A stretch of DNA of 64,000 nt, taken from NCBI GenBank assembly GCA_900542525.1, contig UQNZ01000009.1, positions 1 through 64,000 of the forward strand, in the 5' to 3' direction. Positions 1-6,961 of the stretch are shown piece after piece (positions within the stretch are counted from its first letter, which is position 1; each line of letters opens with the position of its first letter). The notes beneath the pieces are model-generated. The model did not search any database. It was given only the letters and a program-made list of their open reading frames with translations, and was not told the origin of the DNA. A program made the translations under genes and the position numbers. This DNA comes from an uncultured Eggerthella sp. Lineage in GTDB: Bacteria > Actinomycetota > Coriobacteriia > Coriobacteriales > Eggerthellaceae.

Positions 1-544
1 GGGCCGGAGCGGGTGCAGGTGCAGGTGCAGGGGCCGTCGCTGCTACGGGAGTTTGAGCGGGAGCAGCCGCAGCAGCTGCGTTCATCACCGCAGGAGCAGG
101 CGCGATGGCCTTGCGCATCTTGTAGATGAACACCGCCATGAGCACGAAGAGCACGATATTAACGATGCCGCCCACGACCAAGCTCGCAACTGCTGCGATG
201 ATCGCAAGCACGAAGAGGGTCTTGAGCTTCGCCGTGTCCTTATGCTTCAGAAAGATGAAGATCGACACGAAGAGCTGGAAGCCGCCAGAGATGACCGCGA
301 GGATCGCAAGCACGACCATGGCAGTCGCAGCAAACGACATTGCAGCAAGTTCATCAGGGTCAACATAATAATAGTTGTAATAATAACTGCTCGAATATTG
401 TGCAACAGTCTCGTTCACATAAGCGAGCGTGGCCGAAGCCGTGAAGACCATCACCAGGCTAAAGATGATCGCCAGCGCCGAAATCACGATCGCGGCAATG
501 CTCAGGCCTTTGACGACCTTTTGATTTTGCGCAAGAGTGTTCAT
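1..544 (-). CDS. Multi-pass membrane protein with Ala/Pro-rich tail (C-terminus cut by window edge)
   Basis: Reading leftwards from ATG at 544, an open frame runs off the window (about 181 codons). AAGGAG lies 6 nt before the ATG, and a TATAAG -10-like hexamer (minus strand, 578-573) sits just upstream. The N-terminus MNTLAQNQKVVKGLSIAAIV leads into a first membrane segment. A Tyr-rich extracytoplasmic loop follows (YSSSYYYNYYYVD, about residues 44-56), then two or three more hydrophobic segments, the last ending FVLMAVFIYKMRK. After that the protein becomes almost pure Ala/Pro (APAPAVMNAAAAAAPAQTPV and further AP repeats) up to the window edge, encoded by GGTGCA-type tandem repeats at about 10-35. 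I do not recognise a named family. Small four-helix proteins with a low-complexity tail are common in Coriobacteriia, but no function can be assigned. The gene is followed on the same strand by nothing visible. Confidence 0.7.
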   Translation of the reverse strand, partial: MNTLAQNQKVVKGLSIAAIVISALAIIFSLVMVFTASATLAYVNETVAQYSSSYYYNYYYVDPDELAAMSFAATAMVVLAILAVISGGFQLFVSIFIFLKHKDTAKLKTLFVLAIIAAVASLVVGGIVNIVLFVLMAVFIYKMRKAIAPAPAVMNAAAAAAPAQTPVAATAPAPAPAPAPA

Positions 545-698
545 TTCAATCTCCTTATCATCTGCTCACAAGCTTATAGCAGAAATGCGGCTTGCAGGCT
601 TTCGTCAACAAGCTGTTTCTTCACCCTGCATCGCGAGAACGCTGCCGCTCTTTCTCGAACGAAGTGCGCTCGATAGTGCATGCCGTGAAGAGGTTTCT

Positions 699-3596
699 CT
701 AGTATAGCGTTGTGATCTTCAAATCAAGATCAGATGCCTCGATCTGTTCCTTGCCACCGAAGACGCAAACGACCTCATGCTCCTTCAAGCGTTCGAGCGC
801 CGTGCCGCGCGCGCGAAGATCTTCGATGGTGGTCGAGAGCATCTCGGCACGCAAGCGCGCACGATAATCCGCTGGTAAGCTGGCGAAATAGTGATTGTCC
901 TGGCGCTGCGCGAGAGCGCGTGGTTTGAGCGGGGCGTCGTAGCCCGCAACCGCACTGATGATATAACCGCGCAGTTCCGCTTCGCTGGGATCGAAATCGG
1001 CAAGCCATGCGCCCGAGCCGTTATAGACCTCCACCGTATGATCGAGATACGGGTCGCGGAACGAATAGAGCATGACCGTGCCCGTACGCGTTGCCTTGAA
1101 GCCCGCACCATACGCGCCGCCCTTCACGCGCACCTCGTTCCAGAGATAGTCGTACGAGAGCACGCGCGTGACGATATTGGTCGTCCCGTCGAAGGGAAGC
1201 GCCTCGATCGCCGTGCGGTTCGTACCTGCGCCCACATAGCAAACGTCACTCGGAACGATGAAGGCTTCGTTTTGCGCCACCGGATCCGGGACAACGAGCG
1301 TTCGTTTGCGACCAGCAAACCCCTCTTCAAGATCGAAGGTTCCGCCCGCTTCCCACACGCGCACCAGGTCTTCTTGCGCACCGGTGAAGCTTAAGACCAC
1401 ATCGTCGGTGAACACGCGCTTCGCCACCGCTTCGAGCTTCTCGATGAGGCCCTCCGCGCGTTCGTCGAAGTGCGCGAGCAGATCGCACAGGAACTGATAG
1501 AAATCGATGCCAGCGAGCTGATCGAGCAGCTTGCCTGCAGGGGTAAGACCAGCGGCAACACGCGCCAGCGCACTCGTGTGACCCATAGCCTGGAAATTCT
1601 GCTCCATGGAAATGCGCTGCTGTTGCAAGATGGTCTTGATGCGCTCGGGATCGTTGAAGTGCGTGTGCGCCCAGATCTCTTTCGGCAACATGATGGCATG
1701 ATCGAGATTCTTCGACAGCACGCTTGCGGAAACGATGAACTTCGGCGCGATGCCTTGGGCAAGCGTCTCGTTCTCATAGGTGGTGGCGGAAAAACGCAAA
1801 CGCCCCAGGTAGAGCTGCGAGAGCGTATCGATCTCGGAAGCGGTGTAGTGTTCAGTATCGAGCTTGCCGAGCAAGTTCGCGAGCAGCGTGACGTAGGGCA
1901 GTTCGCCATACGTAACGTGATCGAGCGAGAAGTAGTAGGACAGATAGTCGATGCCATGCGTGGGCACTTCATGGACGATGCTGGGCAACGGCGTGCCTGC
2001 CTCGAAGTGCCAATCTGGCTCCGCAGGCGTCTCAGCGATGTCGGAGAGCTCGAGCAGCGGAAGCGTGGCGAGCGCTTCGGGGCTATCAGGCTCCATCTGA
2101 ATGCGGTGAAGTTCCTCGGCCTCAGCCATGATAGCTTCGAGCTGTGCGCTGTTGAGCGTCTGCTTGATGGCGGCAAGGCGCTCTGCCTCTTCGCTCGACT
2201 CCTTGGCGGTGGGCACCACTTCAACGAAGGCGCGATGGTCGTTCTCGAGCAGCACTTCTGCGAGCAGACCTTCGAAGTAATCGGTCTCGAGCTTCTCGCG
2301 CAGCGCGGCGAACGTGGTTTCGTAACGCAGCGGGTCTATGGCCTGCGCATCATCGTAGAGCCAGGCAGAAAGCGCATTCACCGCCAGGATCACGCCCGTT
2401 GATGTGCCGAAATCGCCTTCGCGCATCACGAATTCCGCATGCGCGATCGCCCCTTCGATCAGCTGCTTATCGATGCCGCCCTCCACGAGCTTGCGCACTT
2501 CGCGCTCGAGGCATTCCTTGAACACGTGCGCTTTTTGGGCCTCGATGCCCTTCGCTTCGATCAGAACGAAGGGCTGCAGGATCGATTTGTTCATGTAGTC
2601 GAACACATCACCTGCGAACCCTGCCTCGAGCAGCGCTTTCTTCAGCGGTGCCTCGTTCGAACCCATAAGGGCATCCATGAGGATGTCGACAGCGATGATG
2701 CGTTCATTGTCTGCCGCCGTGCCGATCACATAGCCGAGCCCAGCGCACGCGTTTTCGGGCGAGGTGTTCATCTCGACCACCACATCGAGCGCTTCAACCG
2801 GGTCTTGGACCATGAGCGGGTTCGGCGCGCCTGCAGGTTCTGGCGCTTTGTTCGCAGAAAGGTAGTTCATGTTCAGGAACTCGAGCATCTTGTCAATGTC
2901 GAGGTTGCCATAGAGCGTGATGTAGCTGTTGCTCAGCTGATAGTGACGCGCGTGGTTGTCGAGGAAGTCTTCGTAGGTGAGGTTCGGGATCGCGCTCGGC
3001 AGGCCGCCCGACTCGAAACGATAGGCGGTATCGGGAAAGAGCGCCGCTTGGAGCGCGTCGAAGAGCACGTTGTCAGGATCGGACATGACGCCCTTCATCT
3101 CGTTGAACACCACGCCGTTATACGTGAGCGGCGCGTCGGCGATCTCGAGCTCGTAGTGCCAACCCTCCTGTTCGAAGATCTCTTTGCGCTTGTAGATGGC
3201 AGGATGGAGCACCGCATCGAGATAGACATCCATAAGGTTCATCAGGTCTTTCTCGTTCGTGCTCGAAACGGGATAGACTGTCTTGTCTGCGAAGGTCATG
3301 GCGTTCAAGAACGTTTGCATCGAGCTCTTGAGCAGGTTCACGAACGGCTCCTTCACCGGGAACTTGTCCGAGCCGCACAACACCGAATGCTCCAGGATGT
3401 GGAAGACGCCCGTATCGTTCACCGGTGGTGTCTTGAAGCCAATGGAGAAGGCTTTGTCGTTGTCTTCGTTTGCCAGATAGAGCAGGCGCGCGCCGCTTTC
3501 GTGACGCATAAGGGTTGCGGCGCCGTCGATCTCGGGCAATTCTTCATGTGTTTCGACCGTGAAGCCGTAGGCTTTCGCTCCAGGAGTAAGATCCAT
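699..3596 (-). CDS. M16C-family zinc metalloprotease (PreP/Cym1-like peptidase)
   Basis: Large peptidase of 965 residues, the usual size for the M16C (presequence protease) subfamily, which degrades short unfolded peptides inside a closed two-half chamber. The inverted zinc motif H-x-x-E-H is H66-ILE-H70 within VFHILEHSVLCGSDKFPVKE, the signature context of M16C. The distal Glu ligand is expected in the segment around RKEIFEQEGWHYELE (about residue 140). The C-terminal half contains the second, inactive M16 repeat (VKGGAYGAGF region). Start chosen at ATG 3596 because AAGGA lies 6 nt upstream. There is no signal peptide, so it is probably cytoplasmic. It lies downstream of the hydF gene on the same strand but is separated by 540 bp of repeats, so it is probably transcribed on its own. 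Substrates cannot be inferred. Confidence 0.93.
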   Translation of the reverse strand: MDLTPGAKAYGFTVETHEELPEIDGAATLMRHESGARLLYLANEDNDKAFSIGFKTPPVNDTGVFHILEHSVLCGSDKFPVKEPFVNLLKSSMQTFLNAMTFADKTVYPVSSTNEKDLMNLMDVYLDAVLHPAIYKRKEIFEQEGWHYELEIADAPLTYNGVVFNEMKGVMSDPDNVLFDALQAALFPDTAYRFESGGLPSAIPNLTYEDFLDNHARHYQLSNSYITLYGNLDIDKMLEFLNMNYLSANKAPEPAGAPNPLMVQDPVEALDVVVEMNTSPENACAGLGYVIGTAADNERIIAVDILMDALMGSNEAPLKKALLEAGFAGDVFDYMNKSILQPFVLIEAKGIEAQKAHVFKECLEREVRKLVEGGIDKQLIEGAIAHAEFVMREGDFGTSTGVILAVNALSAWLYDDAQAIDPLRYETTFAALREKLETDYFEGLLAEVLLENDHRAFVEVVPTAKESSEEAERLAAIKQTLNSAQLEAIMAEAEELHRIQMEPDSPEALATLPLLELSDIAETPAEPDWHFEAGTPLPSIVHEVPTHGIDYLSYYFSLDHVTYGELPYVTLLANLLGKLDTEHYTASEIDTLSQLYLGRLRFSATTYENETLAQGIAPKFIVSASVLSKNLDHAIMLPKEIWAHTHFNDPERIKTILQQQRISMEQNFQAMGHTSALARVAAGLTPAGKLLDQLAGIDFYQFLCDLLAHFDERAEGLIEKLEAVAKRVFTDDVVLSFTGAQEDLVRVWEAGGTFDLEEGFAGRKRTLVVPDPVAQNEAFIVPSDVCYVGAGTNRTAIEALPFDGTTNIVTRVLSYDYLWNEVRVKGGAYGAGFKATRTGTVMLYSFRDPYLDHTVEVYNGSGAWLADFDPSEAELRGYIISAVAGYDAPLKPRALAQRQDNHYFASLPADYRARLRAEMLSTTIEDLRARGTALERLKEHEVVCVFGGKEQIEASDLDLKITTLY

Positions 3597-3697
3597 CTTC
3601 CATCCTTCGTACTGCGCAGGTGTGCGCTCTTATCGCGCCTTCATTTCTCATACTCGATTATAAATCACCGCCACCTCGCAGGCATCGTTTTACACTC

Positions 3698-3733
3698 GAT
3701 CAGTGGAGAGGGTAAGACACGAGGTTCCCCGTT
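3698..3733. repeat. Partial end of the 156-bp palindromic element (family A)
   Basis: These 36 bases match the left end of the complete element at 57533, sharing GATCAG, GGAGAGGGTAAGACACGAGG and TTCCCCG. Only the end is present: the sequence then passes directly into the structured module at 3743. With the complete family-A copy at 3945-4100 it brackets that module with inverted element ends, like a composite unit. Confidence 0.6.
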
Positions 3734-3742
3734 CATTGCCAC

Positions 3743-3906
3743 AAGGGGCTTACGCCTGAGGGGTGGTTGGGTCGACCCGCTTACGTTGCTCGATAGCCTG
3801 CAATATCTTGCAGGCTATCTCGTGCACTTCGCTCCTTCGAACAGCCTATTACTATTTACAAGTGCGGACTCAGAGTCGTCCAACCACCCCACAGGCTCCG
3901 CCCCTT
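3743..3906. ncRNA. Candidate structured RNA / hairpin module (family B, copy 1)
   Basis: Non-coding, in the 540-bp gap between hydF and the M16C gene. It folds as one long rod. Helices: 3743-3749 with 3900-3906; 3754-3758 with 3892-3896; 3760-3770 with 3880-3890; 3773-3776 with 3875-3878; 3777-3780 with 3864-3867; 3785-3792 with 3838-3845; terminal hairpin 3792-3803 with 3808-3819 (12 perfect pairs, TATC loop). The copy at 23115-23276 has the same helices, with compensatory changes in several of them. The conserved single-stranded pieces include CTTCGCTCCTTCG and GCGGACTCAGA. I cannot match it to a known RNA family. The strand of transcription is not clear, since a rod folds on both strands. 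The alternative is a non-autonomous mobile hairpin element rather than a functional RNA. Confidence 0.5.
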
Positions 3907-3944
3907 ATGACAGCGACAACCCCGAAAGACTAGTCTCTTATCTG

Positions 3945-4100
3945 TATCAGCGAAAAGGGTGAGGCAGCGAGGTGACTCTTCGCCGACTAAATTCATTAGT
4001 AATAAAACCCGAGCGAAGCAGCGACGCATGAGCGCCTCTGCGAAGCAGATGCGCGAACAGGGAAGCGGGTCACCCTCGTGTCTCGCCCGATTCGCTGATA
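3945..4100. repeat. 156-bp MITE-like palindromic element (family A, copy 1)
   Basis: Begins TATCAGCGAA and ends TTCGCTGATA, a perfect terminal inverted repeat. Inner arms also pair (GGTGAC with GTCACC, GAGG with CCTC). The interior CGACTAAATTC ... CCCGAGCGAAGCAGCGACGC is shared with the copies at 23312-23466 and 57533-57688. It has no coding capacity for a transposase, so if mobile it is non-autonomous. It is joined to module B by a short linker containing CCGAAAGACT and CTCTTATCTG, the same linker as at the second locus. Confidence 0.7.
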
Positions 4101-4106
4101 TAGATA

Positions 4107-4137
4107 GATGTCGAACGACCGGGTAGTTTGTCACCTT
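4107..4137. repeat. Dispersed palindrome family C, copy 1 (at hydF stop codon)
   Basis: Reverse orientation of the consensus whose core is GACAAACTACCCGGTCGTTC. The arms GGTGAC and GACATC flank the core. The hydF stop codon TAA (4138-4136) lies inside its edge. Six copies occur in the window; see the others at 16468, 18383, 28505, 32849 and 43371. It may act as a terminator or a REP-like element. Confidence 0.75.
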
Positions 4138-5392
4138 AAAGCAAGAAGGGGGCGAGGGCGCGGTTGGCGATGCCTGCGAAGTGCGCCAACACCATGCCGT
4201 AGTTCGCGATAGGCACGCCTGCCCGTTCACACGCTTGGATGCGCGAGAGCATCACTCGCCTGCTGAACATGCATGCTCCACAATGGATCACCAAATCGTA
4301 GCTTGAAAGATCGTTCGGAAAGTCCTTGCCCTGAACATGGTCGATCGTGATGCCTTCGCCCAGGTTCTTGCGCAACAAACGCGGGATCTTCACCGTGCCG
4401 ATGTCCTCCGAGATCGGATGGTGCGTGCACGCTTCAGCAATAAGAATGCGCGCGTCTTCACCCAACTGCGCAAGCACCTGAAGCGCCGCGGCTTGCGCAT
4501 GGATGTCCCCCTTTGCGCGCGCCATTATCACGGAAAAGCCCGTGAGCGGAACCTCCTCGGGGACGATCTCGGCCACCTGATGGAACACCTGCGAATCGGT
4601 GATGACAAGCGCGGGCGGCTCTTTGAGCGAAGCGAGCGCGGCAGCCAGCTCGGTATCGCGCACCAAATACGGCAGCGCTCCCCCATCGAGCAAATCGCGG
4701 GCTGTTTGCACTTGAGGCAAGATCAGCCTACCCTTGGGCGCTTCCTTGTCGATCGGAACGACGAGCACGACCGTATCTCCCGAATTGACCAGGTCACGCG
4801 CAAGCGGCGGATCCTCAAGCAGGCTTTCAGGGGCGGCATCGATGATCACTTGGAGCAGTTCGCCCATGCCCGTGCGCTCACTTGCCGAAACGCGCACCGC
4901 TTGATCGAAATCGCTCGCAGCCCTATCGTTCGCAGCCCCCTCGCCTGCAAGGTCGATCTTGTTCGCCACGACCACTGCAGGGATCGCTTCTCGCTCAAGA
5001 TCCGCCAGTAGATCGCGCTCCACCTCTCCCCACCTACCCTGCTCATACACGAGCAAGGCCAGATCGCAGCCCTTCATCGCTTTGCGCGTAGTCTCAGCGC
5101 GCAACTGCCCCACCACTTCGGCATCGTCGTCAATACCCGCAGTATCCACGAAGAGCACGGGGCCGAGCGGCAGAAGCTCCATCGCTCGCTCGACCGGATC
5201 GGTCGTGGTACCTGGCACTTCGCTCACGATGCTCACCGGCTGGCGCGCGAGCGCATTCACCACACTGCTCTTGCCCGCATTGCGCCTGCCGAACAGCCCG
5301 ATCGTGATGCGCATCCCCTTCGGCGTGGCCGAAAGCGCATCACGCTGTTCAAGATCGAGCGAAGGGGTCGAAACGTTGTGTTCAGAGACCAT
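4136..5392 (-). CDS. hydF: [FeFe]-hydrogenase H-cluster maturation GTPase HydF
   Basis: HydF is the scaffold on which the 2Fe subcluster of [FeFe]-hydrogenase is assembled by HydE and HydG before transfer to HydA. The 418 residues show an N-terminal GTPase domain with P-loop GRRNAGKSS (35-43), EVPGTTTDP switch I and DTAGID. The C-terminal cluster-binding domain has CTHHP (about 323) and HCGAC (about 372), the family's Cys/His cluster ligands. Start ATG 5392 has AAGGA 7 nt upstream. It is divergent from hydG over a 126-bp intergenic region that carries a palindrome and a promoter, so the two maturase genes may be co-regulated. Length and motifs are normal and nothing suggests inactivation. Its 3' end is embedded in a family C palindrome. 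Confidence 0.96.
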   Translation of the reverse strand: MVSEHNVSTPSLDLEQRDALSATPKGMRITIGLFGRRNAGKSSVVNALARQPVSIVSEVPGTTTDPVERAMELLPLGPVLFVDTAGIDDDAEVVGQLRAETTRKAMKGCDLALLVYEQGRWGEVERDLLADLEREAIPAVVVANKIDLAGEGAANDRAASDFDQAVRVSASERTGMGELLQVIIDAAPESLLEDPPLARDLVNSGDTVVLVVPIDKEAPKGRLILPQVQTARDLLDGGALPYLVRDTELAAALASLKEPPALVITDSQVFHQVAEIVPEEVPLTGFSVIMARAKGDIHAQAAALQVLAQLGEDARILIAEACTHHPISEDIGTVKIPRLLRKNLGEGITIDHVQGKDFPNDLSSYDLVIHCGACMFSRRVMLSRIQACERAGVPIANYGMVLAHFAGIANRALAPFLL

Positions 5393-5422
5393 GGATTCTT
5401 TCCTTAGAGTTCACAGAAACAT

Positions 5423-5468
5423 CGCACGGCGTGCGTGTTTGCTGGTATCCTTTACGCATTCGTATTAT
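5423..5468 (+). promoter_or_regulatory. hydF/hydG divergent intergenic region: palindrome and predicted hydG promoter
   Basis: A 13-bp palindrome CGCACGGCGTGCG (5423-5435, one-base centre) lies immediately upstream of a predicted promoter: -35 TTGCTG at 5439-5444, 18-nt spacer, -10 TATTAT at 5463-5468. The palindrome would suit a dimeric repressor or activator controlling both divergent maturase genes. The regulator is unknown and the promoter call is by consensus only. Confidence 0.45.
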
Positions 5469-5518
5469 ATTCCTCGATTATGAAAAACCCGTTACGCACG
5501 ATCGGAACGAAAGAACCC

Positions 5519-6961
5519 ATGACCATTACTATTCCGCCCTATGATCCTGCCTCTCCCCGCGCGGAGGAATTCATCAACCACGAAGAGATCCTTGCGACCC
5601 TTGAAGCTGCTCGCGCTGATGCCGCCGATCTTGCGCTCGTCGATCGCATCCTCGAGAAAGCCGCTGAAGGGAACGGGCTCACCCACCGCGAAGCGAGCGT
5701 TCTTCTGGCCTGCGAAGACAAAGAGCGCATCGAGCGCATCTTCGCGCTGGCCCATGCGATCAAGGACGACCATTATGGCAATCGCATCGTGCTCTTCGCG
5801 CCGCTCTATCTGTCGAATTACTGCATGAACGGCTGCGTGTATTGCCCTTACCATCTGCAGAACAAGACGATCCCGCGCAAGAAGCTCACTCAAGAAGAGA
5901 TCGCCGCCGAAGTGATCGCGCTGCAAGACCAGGGCCACAAGCGCCTCGCGATCGAGCTGGGCGAAGACCCGATCAACAACCCGATCGAGTACGTGCTCGA
6001 GAGCCTTCAGACCATCTACTCGATCAAGCACAAGAACGGCGCGATCCGTCGCGCGAACGTGAACATCGCAGCTACCACGGTCGAGAACTACCGCAAGCTC
6101 AAGGAAGCCGAGATCGGCACCTATATCCTGTTCCAGGAGACCTATCACAAAAAGCGCTATGAAGAACTCCACCCCACCGGCCCAAAGAGCAACTACGCCT
6201 ACCACACCGAAGCGCACGACCGCGCGATGGAAGCGGGCATCGACGATGTGGGCCTGGGCGTTCTCTTCGGCCTGGAGGGCTATGCCTACGAATTCGCTGG
6301 GCTGCTCATGCATGCCGAACATCTCGAAGCGGTGTTCGGCGTAGGTCCGCACACGATCAGCGTGCCGCGCGTGCGCCCGGCGGACGATATCGATCCCGAC
6401 ACTTTCGACAACGGCGTGCCCGACGATGTGTTCGCGAAGATCGTCGCATGTATCCGCATCGCCGTTCCCTACACCGGTCTCATCATCTCGACGCGCGAGC
6501 CACAAGCCATGCGCGAACAGCTTCTTGAGCTGGGCGTATCGCAGATATCGGGCGGATCGCGCACGAGCGTGGGTGGATACGTGAGCGAGGAGGACGAAGA
6601 GGCGAGCACCGCGCAGTTCAACGTCTACGACAACCGCAGCTTGGACGAAGTGGTCAGCTGGCTCATGGAGCTTGGCTATATTCCCAGCTTCTGCACGGCG
6701 TGCTATCGCGCAGGACGCCAGGGTGATCGCTTCATGGAGCTTTGCAAGAACGAACAGATCGCAGGCTTCTGCCACCCGAATGCACTCATGACGCTCGAAG
6801 AATACCTGCTCGACTACGCCTCGCCCGAAGCTCGAGCGCTTGGCGAAGCACTCATCGATGCCGAGATGGCAAACGAAGACTTCAAGCGCGCGCCGGTCTA
6901 TGCCGTGCTCGAGAAGAATCTTGCGGCCATCAAAGAAGGTAAGCGCGACCTGCGGTTCTAG
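5519..6961 (+). CDS. hydG: [FeFe]-hydrogenase maturase HydG (radical SAM tyrosine lyase)
   Basis: HydG cleaves tyrosine by radical SAM chemistry to make the CO and CN ligands of the H-cluster. The radical-SAM motif is C102-MNG-C106-VY-C109. The second, C-terminal cluster motif C-x2-C-x22-C is present (C392-TA-C395, third Cys in IAGFC), which separates HydG from ThiH. The frame extends upstream to 5435 and has another ATG at 5480, but the family usually starts shortly before the (F)I(N/S)xEEI segment, here FINHEEIL. I therefore prefer ATG 5519, giving 480 residues. No strong ribosome binding site is visible at any of the candidates. Its stop codon overlaps the stop of the convergent hydA (shared CTAG). 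Confidence 0.95.
   Translation: MTITIPPYDPASPRAEEFINHEEILATLEAARADAADLALVDRILEKAAEGNGLTHREASVLLACEDKERIERIFALAHAIKDDHYGNRIVLFAPLYLSNYCMNGCVYCPYHLQNKTIPRKKLTQEEIAAEVIALQDQGHKRLAIELGEDPINNPIEYVLESLQTIYSIKHKNGAIRRANVNIAATTVENYRKLKEAEIGTYILFQETYHKKRYEELHPTGPKSNYAYHTEAHDRAMEAGIDDVGLGVLFGLEGYAYEFAGLLMHAEHLEAVFGVGPHTISVPRVRPADDIDPDTFDNGVPDDVFAKIVACIRIAVPYTGLIISTREPQAMREQLLELGVSQISGGSRTSVGGYVSEEDEEASTAQFNVYDNRSLDEVVSWLMELGYIPSFCTACYRAGRQGDRFMELCKNEQIAGFCHPNALMTLEEYLLDYASPEARALGEALIDAEMANEDFKRAPVYAVLEKNLAAIKEGKRDLRF

Noticed and set aside
2439..3962. 507-codon open frame on the plus strand
   Set aside because: Antisense to the M16C protease over most of its length and continuing into the repeats; Arg/His/Val-rich translation typical of a codon-bias shadow, with no ribosome binding site or motif.
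3698..4137. CRISPR array
   Set aside because: Repeats here are palindromic and of three different kinds, without regular spacers of similar length and without cas genes in the window.
5492..6775. 427-codon open frame antisense to hydG
   Set aside because: hydG on the other strand has all expected motifs; the antisense translation is Ala/Asp/His/Arg-rich without any recognisable domain.
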